Shown here in pieces: positions 19,340-28,016 of a DNA stretch of 64,000 bases (the stretch's first letter is position 1; each line of letters begins with the position of its first letter). Position numbers and translations under genes: made by a program. The notes under the pieces are model-generated. The model searched no databases and was not told the DNA's origin. It saw nothing but the letters and a program-made list of their open reading frames with translations. The DNA is from Paramoeba atlantica (taxonomy: Eukaryota > Discosea), in assembly GCA_977017575.1 (NCBI GenBank), contig CDRNVI010000039.1, positions 372,001 through 436,000 of the forward strand. Direction: 5' to 3'.

Positions 19340-20817
19340 GTAGACAGTATATAAATACAAACTGACGTCGGGTCCTGATATACATGTACTGTACAGTAAC
19401 TAACAAAAGTGTTCAAATGTTTTCACAAATTTTAATGTTTTTATATTTTATAAAAGAGATGCAGAGGATAATGCAGTAGTATATTATAGCAGTGTAGGCT
19501 GGAGTAGTGCTTACATTCCCACATACTTAGACTGCATCAACGATCTTACTATAAAAAACTATGAAAGATATAATCCGAGCCCAACACTCGAACACTTTTT
19601 TCACTTTTTTGAGAATATTTTTTTTGACCAAAACTTTGTCTTACTTCACCCTTACCAAACCAAAATGACCAAAACTTAATACTTCGTAAGTCCCCCCTTC
19701 GCCCTAATTACTGCCCTTAAACGACGGGGCATGCTGCGGACAAGAGGAAGACATGCACTCGGAGGAAGGTCTGCCCACGCTTTTTGGGCGCGTTCCCAAA
19801 GTTCCAACATTCCTACGGGAGGATCTGGGTGATCCGCAGTTGACTTTTTGAGCTCGCCCCATAGGTGCTCTATGGGATTTAAATCGGGAGACTGCGGGGG
19901 CCATCTAGGACACACAATTCTTCCAAACGAAGGAATTCCCGAGCCTTCTTACTCGTGTGCTTTGGATCATTATCTTGTTGGAAGATGATACGGCTCTTCA
20001 TGACATCCACCTCGTAGAGGGAAGGAGGCAAATACTGTTGAAGTATTTGAACATACTGTTCAGCATTCATGTTGCCATGAACCAGAGCAATGGAGCCCAC
20101 ACCGTGAGCCATCATACACCCCCATACCATGATGGATCCTCCACAGTACTTCACGGTGCTGTGAGTATTTCGCTCTGAAAGTGCTTCCCCAAAGCTCACC
20201 CACGCCCACCGGCTGCCGTTCGACTCAAAACGGCAGATCTTACTTTCATCGGTAAAGAGCACACGGCTCCAGTCGGCGTGCGTCCAATGCTCGTACTTCT
20301 TTGCAAAAGCAAGACGTAGAGCTTTGTGACGCTTCGTGAGATGGGGCTTCCGTAATTTCTTCTTCCCCTTCAAACCACGCTTCCGAAGGGAAACCCGAAT
20401 GGTTTGAGGTGAAACATCTGCAAATTTCTTCTTCCCCTTCAAACCACGCTTCCGAAGGGAAACCCGAATGGTTTGAGGTGAAACATCTGCAATCCCCTCA
20501 TCTCTTAACCGTTTACTAGTAGCGACTGCATCCTTAGTTGTACCGCTGGTGATAAGGCGGCGGACGCGATTGGAGGATGTCTCGGTAAGCTTGCGAGGGC
20601 GACCTGTTTTTTGTTTGCTAAGTAAGTTGGGAAGGTACTTTTTTTTAATGCTGCTTACATTTCCTACGCTTAATTGTAGTGAAAGTCCTACGCTTAATTG
20701 TAGATGAAGTCTAAGTACGTGGGAATGTAAGCACTACTCCAGCCTACACTACTATAATACTCCCCCTCTCATTAATCGCTATAATTATAATCAATAAACC
20801 TTTTTAGTTTATAATTA
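19340..20817. repeat. Repeat V (copy 1), split by a Tc1 element
   Basis: The outer parts, 19340-19483 and 20758-20817, belong to one repeat. Read together they match the reverse complement of about 26660-26800 (caaatgttttcacaaatttt ... gcagaggataatgcagta ... tccccctctcattaat), where no Tc1 is present. Its beginning, tataaatacaaactgacgtc, also recurs near 54325. The unit appears non-coding. Confidence 0.75.
19484..20757 (-). mobile_element. Tc1 element with 55-bp TIRs and an almost open transposase
   Basis: The 1274-bp element has TA at both flanks (19482-19483 and 20758-20759) and terminal inverted repeats of about 55 bp (19484-19538 and 20703-20757, starting ttatagcagtgtaggctgg, few mismatches). 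The minus-strand transposase has two helix-turn-helix regions with a GRPRKL hook between them, then TDESKICRFE, GGSIMVWGCMM, QQDNDPKHTSKKA and PPQSPDLNPIEHLWGEL (DD34E), ending GGLTKY. The frame is open from about 20690 to 19880, is broken once near 19900-19920, and resumes to the stop at 19676. A 69-bp in-frame tandem duplication (23 residues ending RKRGLKGKKK) lies in the second helix-turn-helix, around 20350-20490. The close TIR match suggests a fairly young insertion. Confidence 0.9.
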
Positions 20818-21012
20818 TAACCCAGGCTAAAGTGGACGAGGGAGATACTAAAAGTACCTTTGGAAAAGCACCACAAAACTGGAACGGTATCTCCCGGTTT
20901 GTAAAGCATTCTGATGTGACGAAAGGATCTTTACCGGGAGATACCGTTCCAGTTTTGTGGTGCTTTTCCAAAGTACTTTTAGTATCTCCCTCGTCCACTT
21001 TAGCCTGAGTTA
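20818..21012. repeat. Long palindrome (foldback element)
   Basis: Two arms of about 79 bases (20819-20897 and 20934-21012) are nearly perfect inverted copies, outer ends aacccaggctaaagtggac and gtccactttagcctgagtt, around a loop of about 36 bases. The transcript or single strand would form a very long hairpin. Right-arm phrases (atctccctcgtccactttagcc) recur near 53597 as part of repeat Y, so the element is at least partly dispersed. Confidence 0.9.
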
Positions 21013-21180
21013 CATAGCCATCGAAATATGCTCCCTAGGACCCCCTTACAGCTTCCCACGCGAGGAAGTCGTCGTCGCCGCGACAAAAAAACAGAAGGCT
21101 CCGCCTTCTGCCTTTTTGCCTTGCGCCTCCTCCTTCCTCTAAGGTCTTGTGTGTCACACGCTTCCAGGTACATTTTGGCC
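20985..21180 (+). repeat. Repeat Y, copy 1
   Basis: Shares about 150 bases with 53590-53760, including cttacagcttcccacgcgag, gaagtcgtcgtcgccgcg and cagaaggctccg.cttctgc, the last itself a small inverted repeat. Long open frames on both strands here (21000-21420) look like accidents of composition. No protein is recognised. Confidence 0.7.
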
Positions 21181-22647
21181 TTTGTAGGTGTATTACCGGC
21201 ACAGGGTGGAGGAGCATCGAATGAAACCAAAGAGTACACGGGCATATCAGGTCCCAAACTATCAAAAAATGGTCTAGGAGTTGATTTGGGAGAAATATAT
21301 TTTTTCACTTTCACCCATAAATTTGCTGTTTTTTTTTTAAATTTCAAAAATTGCTATCATCACCCTGGTGGGGAGGGGGGGGGCAGGGGGTACCCATCGG
21401 AATTGTTGAAAAACTAGTGATCTTGTCACTGAATTCGATTCATACGTCTTTGTAAACAGTTTTTTCGAAAACTCACCTGAAACGAAATCGGGCCACAAAT
21501 CGGGCACGAAATCGGACCAGGATCGGGCATGAAATCGGGCACGACGAATTAACCTACGGTAGCGAGGGAGTAGTATCTCCCTCAATTGCGGTGGTTGTAT
21601 AATTACCGCTCTACCCTCGATTATTGAAAAAAAGTGAACAAAAACAGTGAAAATATAAAGAGGAACACAGTAATATAATAGAAGAAAAAAATATAAAAGG
21701 GGGCTCCGGTGGTCCAAAACTGAAAAGAAAGAGTCTAGGGGGGGGGTCCATGGCGGGGGTCATGGTCGAGCAAATTTTTTTGAAAAAATTTTTTTTCGAA
21801 AAAAAAACGCAGAAGGTGTAGCCGGGGTCTTGGCGCGTATTTTCCACCCCCCTACCCGGGGGTGACCCCCGCTCGTATGCGCAGGACGGGTCCGGCAAGT
21901 TCGGATTTTTTCGGATTTTTTTTTGAAAAAAATTTCAACTTGGCGAAAAAAATGGCAAAAAAAATATTTTTCCAAAATCGTTTCCCCTATTGTATTTTTA
22001 AAGTATGGGACCTATAAACACCTCGACACGAATAAAGCACCCCCCTTTATTTTTTGCGTGCGGGGACCCATGGGGGTTGCAGCACCACTTTATCGTCTAG
22101 AATTTTGAGTTCTGCACGTTCCCGGGGTTTTTAGCTTCATTTAAAACTTTTAAAAAAATCAGTTTCAGAAATATTCTTTTTCTAAAATTTCATGGTAAAA
22201 TCCAAGTACCGTCCCCCAAAAGGGGGGATGACCTCTATAGGTAAGACATTATTGCGCCTGAGGTTCGAGCACGGTGTCCCAAAGAAGCAACTTGCACGAG
22301 AATTTAATATTTCTGTAAAATATGTGAGGCAATATCTGAAAGTAAAAGAAACCAATAAAACCAAAATATTTACACCGAAAAAAAATATCTTACGTCGCAG
22401 AAAAAAATAGCGCTCCACGGGCACTTCCGTGAGTTTTTGAGACACTTCGATGATTTCTCATCGAAGTGCCTACGTGTCACAGGGTGACTCATCGAAACGT
22501 CAATCTTCTCATCGAAGGTGATTTTAATTGCTTTGGAAAGAAAAAAATCGAGAACATGAAAATAAGAAAGCGGCGACACTGAGAACCTATGTCTGCCACT
22601 TCCGCAGGATTGTGTATTATTCCTATACTGCGAGACCTAGTTTGCGA

Positions 22648-22724
22648 GCAAGGCCCAACTGTGAGCGTGGGTTTATCGGTATCTGTAGTTTGCGAGCAAG
22701 GCCCAACTGTGAGCGTAGCCCACG
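22648..22724 (+). repeat. Short tandem duplication inside the Merlin element
   Basis: gtttgcgagcaaggcccaac tgtgagcgt occurs twice, about 48 bases apart, near the start of the Merlin interior. Confidence 0.8.
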
Positions 22725-23509
22725 TTTTTCCCTTCGAACGGAGTTCTACACGTTGTAGCTCTCGTGATAAAAATTACTAGGCTGTTCTATTTTACTTTGG
22801 TTTCGTCCCTTCTTTTTAATGAATAACAGTCAAGCGGGGAGTGCACGTGAACCTCTTTTGAATAGTTTTGTGCGTTTCGTAGACAGCGAAATGCGTCGCA
22901 CTCAAGAACAAGAGGAAGAAGAAGAGTTACCTCGCACTCCAGAGGAATTACGAACTCCTGGTGTCTGGGCTGACAGACTTATTTTTAGCCCCTTGGTTGG
23001 GGCCGAAGCTGCTGCACGTACTTTGCTTCCGTCAGTTCGTGTATGTCCAGGTTGTGCTGAGTTTTCTTGTGTGCGCGCGTGGCGAAATTTTAATATGATC
23101 CCTCAAGGCAAGCGTGCAGAATCCTGGATGAAAAATCACGGTCTGTTGAAAGCACCTTCTTGTACTGTGCATGGTCCAAGTATGATGCGGGATATACCCG
23201 GAAGGCCTAACATCCAAATGTGCTGTTTTCATGAATTCCAGCGCAATCCGTGTCGGATGAAGCGAGGAAAACTTGAACCTTATGCGTCTGGTCGAATGGA
23301 CATTGACGCGGGAAAATTGCTTCGAATTTGAGCAGATATTGCCGATAATTTGACAGCGGGCCAAATTGCGAGAAACCGTTCCATTAGGCACAAGGTGGTG
23401 ACGAAAATTCTACACGACTTAGGCAATGCAGCACTACACCAAGAAGAAAATGCGGTATTATAAATCTAAATCTATAATTCTATTTTCTGTACATACTTCT
23501 TTTCATGGC

Positions 23510-23560
23510 CACTGTAAAGTGGCCATAGGTCAGGGGCATTGTATACAATGCAGGGGCCTA
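23510..23560. repeat. Two adjacent small palindromes
   Basis: tggccactgtaaagtggcca followed by gcattgtatacaatgc. They lie in the non-coding part of the Merlin element and could be subterminal hairpins. No function can be assigned. Confidence 0.7.
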
Positions 23561-25568
23561 GCGACCCCCGCCTTCCGAGCTTTTCCGTCCACAGCAACGG
23601 TTTTTTGTACATATTTTTTTGTCTCGTATCTGAGTTTTCTGTGGTTTTCTTGGTGCCGTGCGAATCCTAGGATTTCTTTGTCCAGGTAATTTCTTAATTA
23701 ACTCACGCGCGCTTCCATTGTTTCATATGGTATCAAGCTCTTTAAATCAATGGAAAATCGTATTTCTAAGAAGAGTCACGGGCATTATTTTGCTTTCACG
23801 TTTCTACAATTTATTTTCGCAACGTTTTCTTTAACTTTCATGACTGCACCAGCGTTTGCTCCCGAGTCGAAAATGCAGCTACCACCTCAAAAGTAATTAA
23901 AATCACCTTCGATGAGTTTCTTTCGTTTCGATGATTTTCGTTTTGACACGTGGGCGTTTCGATGAGTACTCACGGAAGTGTCCTCGTACCCAAAAATAGT
24001 AACCATTATTTCACCAAAAGACCTTGCTGGAGTGCCGAAACACAGCAGCGCTAGATGCATTGCGGGGAGATTGAGTAAAAAGGGGGTACATATCACAAAA
24101 CGCACTGTTCAACGTGACTTAAAAGCAATGAAATATACTTATTCCCCACGCCCGGTTACTATGGCGTTGACCGAACATCAGAAGGCTAAAAGGGTTGAGT
24201 TTGCCTTAGCATGGAATGGGGATTCACGCATAATTGTATTTTCTGATGAAAAAATCTTTGATACTAATGATATGCGTAAAAAAATGTGGGTTGCCCCGGG
24301 CGAAAAGGCTGCTCCAAGGCAGAAAATGCGTTGGGCCCCAAAATGCCATGTGTGGGGTGCCATTGGAGTTGGGTGGCGTTATCTAGCTATTCTTCCCAAT
24401 GACAGCTCAATTACGAGCGAAACGTATATTTAAACCCTGCGTAAGACTCCTTTCCCCCGTTATTTTATTTTTCAACAAGATGGAGCAGGCGCACACACTG
24501 CAAAAATGACAAAGTCTTATCTTTTTGAATCAGAAATTCAGTATATCAAAAATTGGCCTGCCAACTCACCTGACCTCAATCCTATAGAAAATGTATGGGA
24601 AATGATACAGCAACGAGTATGTGGAATGAACCCCTCCAGTACTACTTCGCTTATTAGGTGCGTAAAAAAGCATTTAAAGAAATCCCCCGAAGGCAAATAA
24701 ATAAAACTGTTTTAAGCTTCGATCGTCGACTAGAAGCCTGCGTAAAGTGCAGGGGAGAAAAAGTGGTACAGTGTTATATTTAATTGCGGTATTATTTAAT
24801 TACGCTTTTAAGGTTATTTTTGGCTAAAATTAATCTTAATTAAACCGTAATGTAATCCACTCGTAAATTAATAATTTTTGAACACACTTTTTGAGTAACT
24901 TTTAAGCACCCAAGCCATTGGATTCGTCTGTGATCATTTTATAAAGGTTTGTGTTTCGTATGAAAGTGAGGTCGATGGTGATAGACATCAAAAAAAAGTA
25001 TTTTTTTTCGGGGCTAAAAATAATCTTAATTAAAAATAACCGTAATTAAAAATAACCGTAATACAATGCACTCGTATTTGGATACTTCACTGTAATCGTC
25101 TACTTATATTTTACCTTATTCACCCCAGGACAATTTTACAAGGTGCGCAAAGTCTATTTACTGAGATCTGCAAAATGCCACAAGAATTAGTTCAAACGGA
25201 CTTACCATACAAATTTTAGAGGGGGGTGCTTTATTGTGTCGAGGGGTTTATTAGCTTTCTCCGCAGTTGTTTTCGCAAGCTATCTCTTCTTCGAGCCGTG
25301 GTATGCCCGCGAAAATGGCCCATTTTTGACTAAAAAAGGTGAAAAAGTATTTTTCGGACCCCAAGGGGCCTTTTTTGGTCGAAAGAATGGTGTGATTAGA
25401 GTCGTATCCACTACCCAATACGTTTGGTAGGCTTTCATTCCTGCCTACAGGTGATTTCCCGCACACAAATATCGGATTTAGTGCTCTGAGAACAAAAATA
25501 CCCAAAAGTCACCCCATTTTTACCGGAAAATCGGCTATTTTTGGCTATAATGATTCCGTTTTCTTTTT

Positions 25569-25976
25569 CATTTGGGAACGAGGAACCAGGAACTATTCAA
25601 TCGCCAAGTGGGCCCCGGCGCTCTTCCAAAATAAAATGTCCAGCACGAACACGCGCCATACCTCGAAGAAACATATGAAAATATTAAAATATTTAAGACA
25701 GTGCAAGAAAATTAAAAAAAATCTTCTCCAGTTTGCCAAAAAAAGAACCTATAAAGGGGGGAGGGGCGGAGGCTATTATAAACAGGGGGGTACAGTATTA
25801 ATGAGATTCGATAAGTGATTTTTTCTTATTATGGACTTCAAATTCTTGATTTTCGAAACACTTCGTTCAACTTGGAAGCAATTTTTAGTGCAAAGTATGT
25901 GGTACAGGTGTCTTTCTAGATAAAAAATGGTTTATAATTATAAAAGTGAGACTCAGAATTATAATCTCATTAAATT
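25569..25976. other. Intergenic, no gene seen
   Basis: About 400 bases between the X copy and element W. A 60-codon frame (25636-25818) is Lys-rich low-complexity sequence and is probably not a gene. Confidence 0.4.
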
Positions 25977-26639
25977 TGAGGGGCTGCGGGTAGTGTTTCG
26001 TTGCGGTTTCGGTACGGTTTCGGTACGGTTTCGGTGCGGTTAAGAGTACCTGACAAGGTGAAGATTCAAGGGGTGAAGGATGAGAAGCGTAGAAGTGGTG
26101 GGGAGGACAACAGCGGATGTAGAACATGGATCCAAAGTTTCATGCATATTTAGACTGTTTTTTTCTGCAAAAATGTTTCTACTGAGCACAAAAGATGATA
26201 CTGTTACAAAGAATACTGTTACAAAGAATACTGTTACAAAGAATACTGTTACAAAGAATACTGTTGCAAAGAATACTGTTGCAAAGAATACTGTTACAAA
26301 GAATAACGAGATAATCTACTTTGCATTTTTGAGTGGAGGTTTTGGAGTATATCCTGATCTATGTGCTCTGTAAGCCATTCCCGACGAGAATACATTGGAT
26401 CAACAACCCCACAGTTCACTCTATTATATAGGTACTTAATATAAAGTAGTTAAGTCTATGATTTTCTGCGCCAATATAGAAACTAGTTAATAAATATGAA
26501 CGTACAATGCCCATCGCCAAACTTTCATCCCTATAAATCAAAAATTCCCTTGTACTTCTAGTCCTAAATGGGGCCTCTTCTTGATTTGCAAACCGCGGTT
26601 TCGGTGCGGTTTCGGTACACACCCACCCGCAGCCCCTCA
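25977..26639. mobile_element. Element W: 663-bp TIR element holding a minisatellite
   Basis: The ends are inverted: tgaggggctgcgggta at 25977 and its mirror acccgcagcccctca at 26639. Just inside both ends are copies of ggtttcggtac/gcggtttcgg (three tandem 11-base units at about 26004-26040, two on the opposite strand at 26595-26618). No transposase is present, so this looks like a non-autonomous DNA transposon of unknown family. A clean target-site duplication was not found. Confidence 0.65.
26200..26304 (+). repeat. 15-bp minisatellite, 7 units
   Basis: Seven head-to-tail copies of actgttacaaagaat, two of which carry gcaaag instead of acaaag. Since 15 is a multiple of three, one frame (26080-26373) encodes a run of TVTKN/TVAKN pentapeptides inside a 97-codon ORF, but that ORF has no other support and lies within element W. 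Confidence 0.9.
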
Positions 26640-26644
26640 TTTCT

Positions 26645-26990
26645 ATAAACGATCCCTTTAATGATTTTTGGAGGTTTATAATTATTAATGAGAGGGGGAG
26701 TATATTACTGCATTATCCTCTGCATCTCTTTTGTAAAATATAAAAACATTAAAATTTGTGAAAACATTTGAACACTTTTGTTACTTGTAGCTACTGTATG
26801 TATGAGGTTCGTAGGGAAAAAGTTGAGCCCCCCCAAAAAAAGCGGCGCCTCCTGCCCAGTCTCATAAATATAAAGGACAATTAAGTGGGAGGGTGGGACT
26901 ACGACAAATAAGTGGGGGGGGGGCACAGTATATTTCCAGCACAGAATTTAATATAGCATAGTACACAGAAGGGAGGACAATATAGAGGGA
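26645..26990. repeat. Repeat V (copy 2, inverted, empty site) and a G-run repeat
   Basis: 26660-26800 is the reverse complement of the sequence around the 19.5-20.8 kb Tc1 element and shows the uninterrupted site gggagtatattactgc near 26694-26708. From 26800 the phrase gaggttcgtagggaaaaagt, tgagccccccc and actacgacaaataagtgggg repeats what is found at 54355-54500. No coding potential. Confidence 0.75.
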
Positions 26991-26996
26991 AGACAG

Positions 26997-27407
26997 CTAA
27001 CCTGCTTTCATTAAACAACGTGAAGTCGGTCGCTTGCTTCGATTTCTCTTTTGAACCCGCTTTCTGCGCCTACGCGCCGTGCGAATTCTGTGCTTTGGTC
27101 TGCGCTTGCGAGGACTATGCTGGAAAAATCCAACTTCGAAGCCTCCTTTCCATAAGTGCCTCTTTTGAGCAGCAAAAATATTCACAGCAGAAACAGTTCC
27201 GGATCGAATTCCAGTATTATTAATTGGAACGCTGAATATCTGCTGTGGGAAAGAAAAAATTCTTTGCAGTGCGATTTGTTTATGGGACAAACCTTTGCGG
27301 AGACAATATGATACATTGCAGTTGTTTTGTTCCTTCATCCTTGAGCCGAAAATACCTACTTTCCAAAAAGCTGCGATGGATTCTCTTTTGGAAACAACGA
27401 AAGACAT
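26997..27407 (-). CDS. Small basic hypothetical protein
   Basis: 136 residues from an ATG (27405-27407), on the host-gene strand and just downstream of MCM9 in transcription order. The N-terminal half is amphipathic (SFVVSKRESIAAFWKVGIFG), and the C-terminus is very basic (RKRRPKHRIRTARRRRKRVQ), as in small ribosomal or nucleolar proteins. I recognise no family. It could be a mitochondrial ribosomal protein or a chance ORF; strand and composition favour a gene slightly. Confidence 0.4.
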   Translation of the reverse strand: MSFVVSKRESIAAFWKVGIFGSRMKEQNNCNVSYCLRKGLSHKQIALQRIFSFPQQIFSVPINNTGIRSGTVSAVNIFAAQKRHLWKGGFEVGFFQHSPRKRRPKHRIRTARRRRKRVQKRNRSKRPTSRCLMKAG

Positions 27408-27469
27408 ATCAAGGGGTTAACGAGAACAAAAAATTTAGATAGATGTATGTAGACTATTTTTTATCAATT

Positions 27470-27800
27470 ACCGTATACCCTCCCCAGTAAGAGAATGGGT
27501 TTTGGGTCGAAATGGCCAAATCTCTCCTATTGGGGGGGGTATGCTTTTTTGGCCAGTTTCCTCTTTTCTCCCAACTTTTTTGACTATTTTTTCTATTTTT
27601 TGCTTCTGAAAACGTGTTAAAACGCTTCTCTGGGTTAGCCCCGAGGCCCCCAACATGCAGACACCAACCCCCTACCCCATATACGCCTCCTGTTGGGCTC
27701 CCAAGCCAGATCTCTCTTACTGGGGGTTAGCCCAAAAAGGGCCAAATCTCTCTTACTGGGGGGGGCACCTTATTGGGGGGGGGGTATACGGTAATATCGC
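27470..27800. repeat. Locally repeated phrase aatctctcttactggggg
   Basis: A phrase close to ggccaaatctctcttactgg gggg occurs at about 27521-27541, 27708-27727 and 27750-27770, and a relative (cgaatctctcttactgggcg) near 49574, each time linked to poly-G and, at two places, to agaatgggttttg/agaatcggttttg about 30 bases ahead. The stretch after 27795 (aatatcgcgatc ... gacgcggcattgcctctac) has a second copy at 38262-38350. Confidence 0.65.
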
Positions 27801-28016
27801 GATCGGGGAGGGGATCTCAACAGACGCGGCATTGCCTCTACATGTATATTTACTCAGTACACGAACCATGTGGTTCCTGTGGGGGGTATGTACTATACCC
27901 CCCTACTTGATTTTCACCCCTCTGTTGGAGAAAAGTGGCAAATAAATAGGGGGAGGGCGTTGCGTGGGTGACAAATAACTAGGGGGTAGGTGTTGGAACT
28001 TTAGAATAACGATCCA

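Larger units (their letters stand above)
22411..23991 (+). mobile_element. Merlin-type element nested in mariner 2, with long imperfect TIRs and 8-bp TSD
   Basis: The 1581-bp insertion is flanked by aaaaatag on both sides (22403-22410 and 23992-23999). Its ends are inverted repeats of about 120 bases: cacttccgtgagt, catcgaa words, acgtgtca and catcgaaggtgattttaatt recur in mirrored order. ORF 22819-23331 (170 residues) starts MNNSQAGSARE and has the Zn-ribbon of IS1595/ISXO2-Merlin transposases: WMKNHGLLKAPSCTVHGPSM ... CCFHEFQRNPC. After the stop at 23331 the helix-turn-helix region (AGQIARNRSIRHKVVTKIL) can still be read. The DDE catalytic domain is absent, so it is an internally deleted, non-autonomous copy. 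The TSD length agrees with Merlin (8-9 bp). Confidence 0.8.
22017..25248 (+). mobile_element. Tc1/mariner element 2, interrupted by a Merlin element
   Basis: Ends aacacctcgacac...aataaagcacccccct (left) and its inverted counterpart (right, ending ggtt at 25248), flanked by TA at 22015-22016 and 25249-25250. The transposase begins at ATG 22192 (VPKKQLAREFNISVKYVRQY), is broken by the insertion 22411-23991, and resumes after it as IISPKDLAGVP ... SDEKIFDTND ... QQDGAGAHTA ... NSPDLNPIENVW (D-D-35-E). A single TAA at 24431 interrupts the second part, where copy 1 has Glu. It is more complete than copy 1 in the second helix region (GVHITKRTVQRDLKAM). 24780-25160 holds a duplicated AT-rich stretch (cttaattaaa..ccgtaat repeated near 24820 and 25030). 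Confidence 0.9.
21583..25568 (-). mobile_element. Repeat X, copy 2, split by mariner 2
   Basis: 21583-22016 and 25249-25568 are two halves of one minus-oriented X copy. When the mariner between them is left out, gttttcgcaagc on the right joins cccctattgtattt on the left just as in copy 1 at 6010-6080. The left half carries gcggtggttgtataattaccgctctaccctcg, an unoccupied version of the TA used by mariner 1 (near 21675), and the G/C-run block at 21845-21900. The right half matches 5745-6035 at roughly 85-90%. The foldback hairpin is not evident beyond 25568. Confidence 0.8.

Noticed and set aside
21000-21420. Frames of 115-129 codons on both strands
   Set aside because: They arise from the low-complexity repeat Y; the same DNA at 53.6 kb breaks the frames.
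26200-26304. Tandem array as a CRISPR
   Set aside because: Units are 15 bases, directly adjoined without unique spacers, and no cas-like gene is near; it is a minisatellite.
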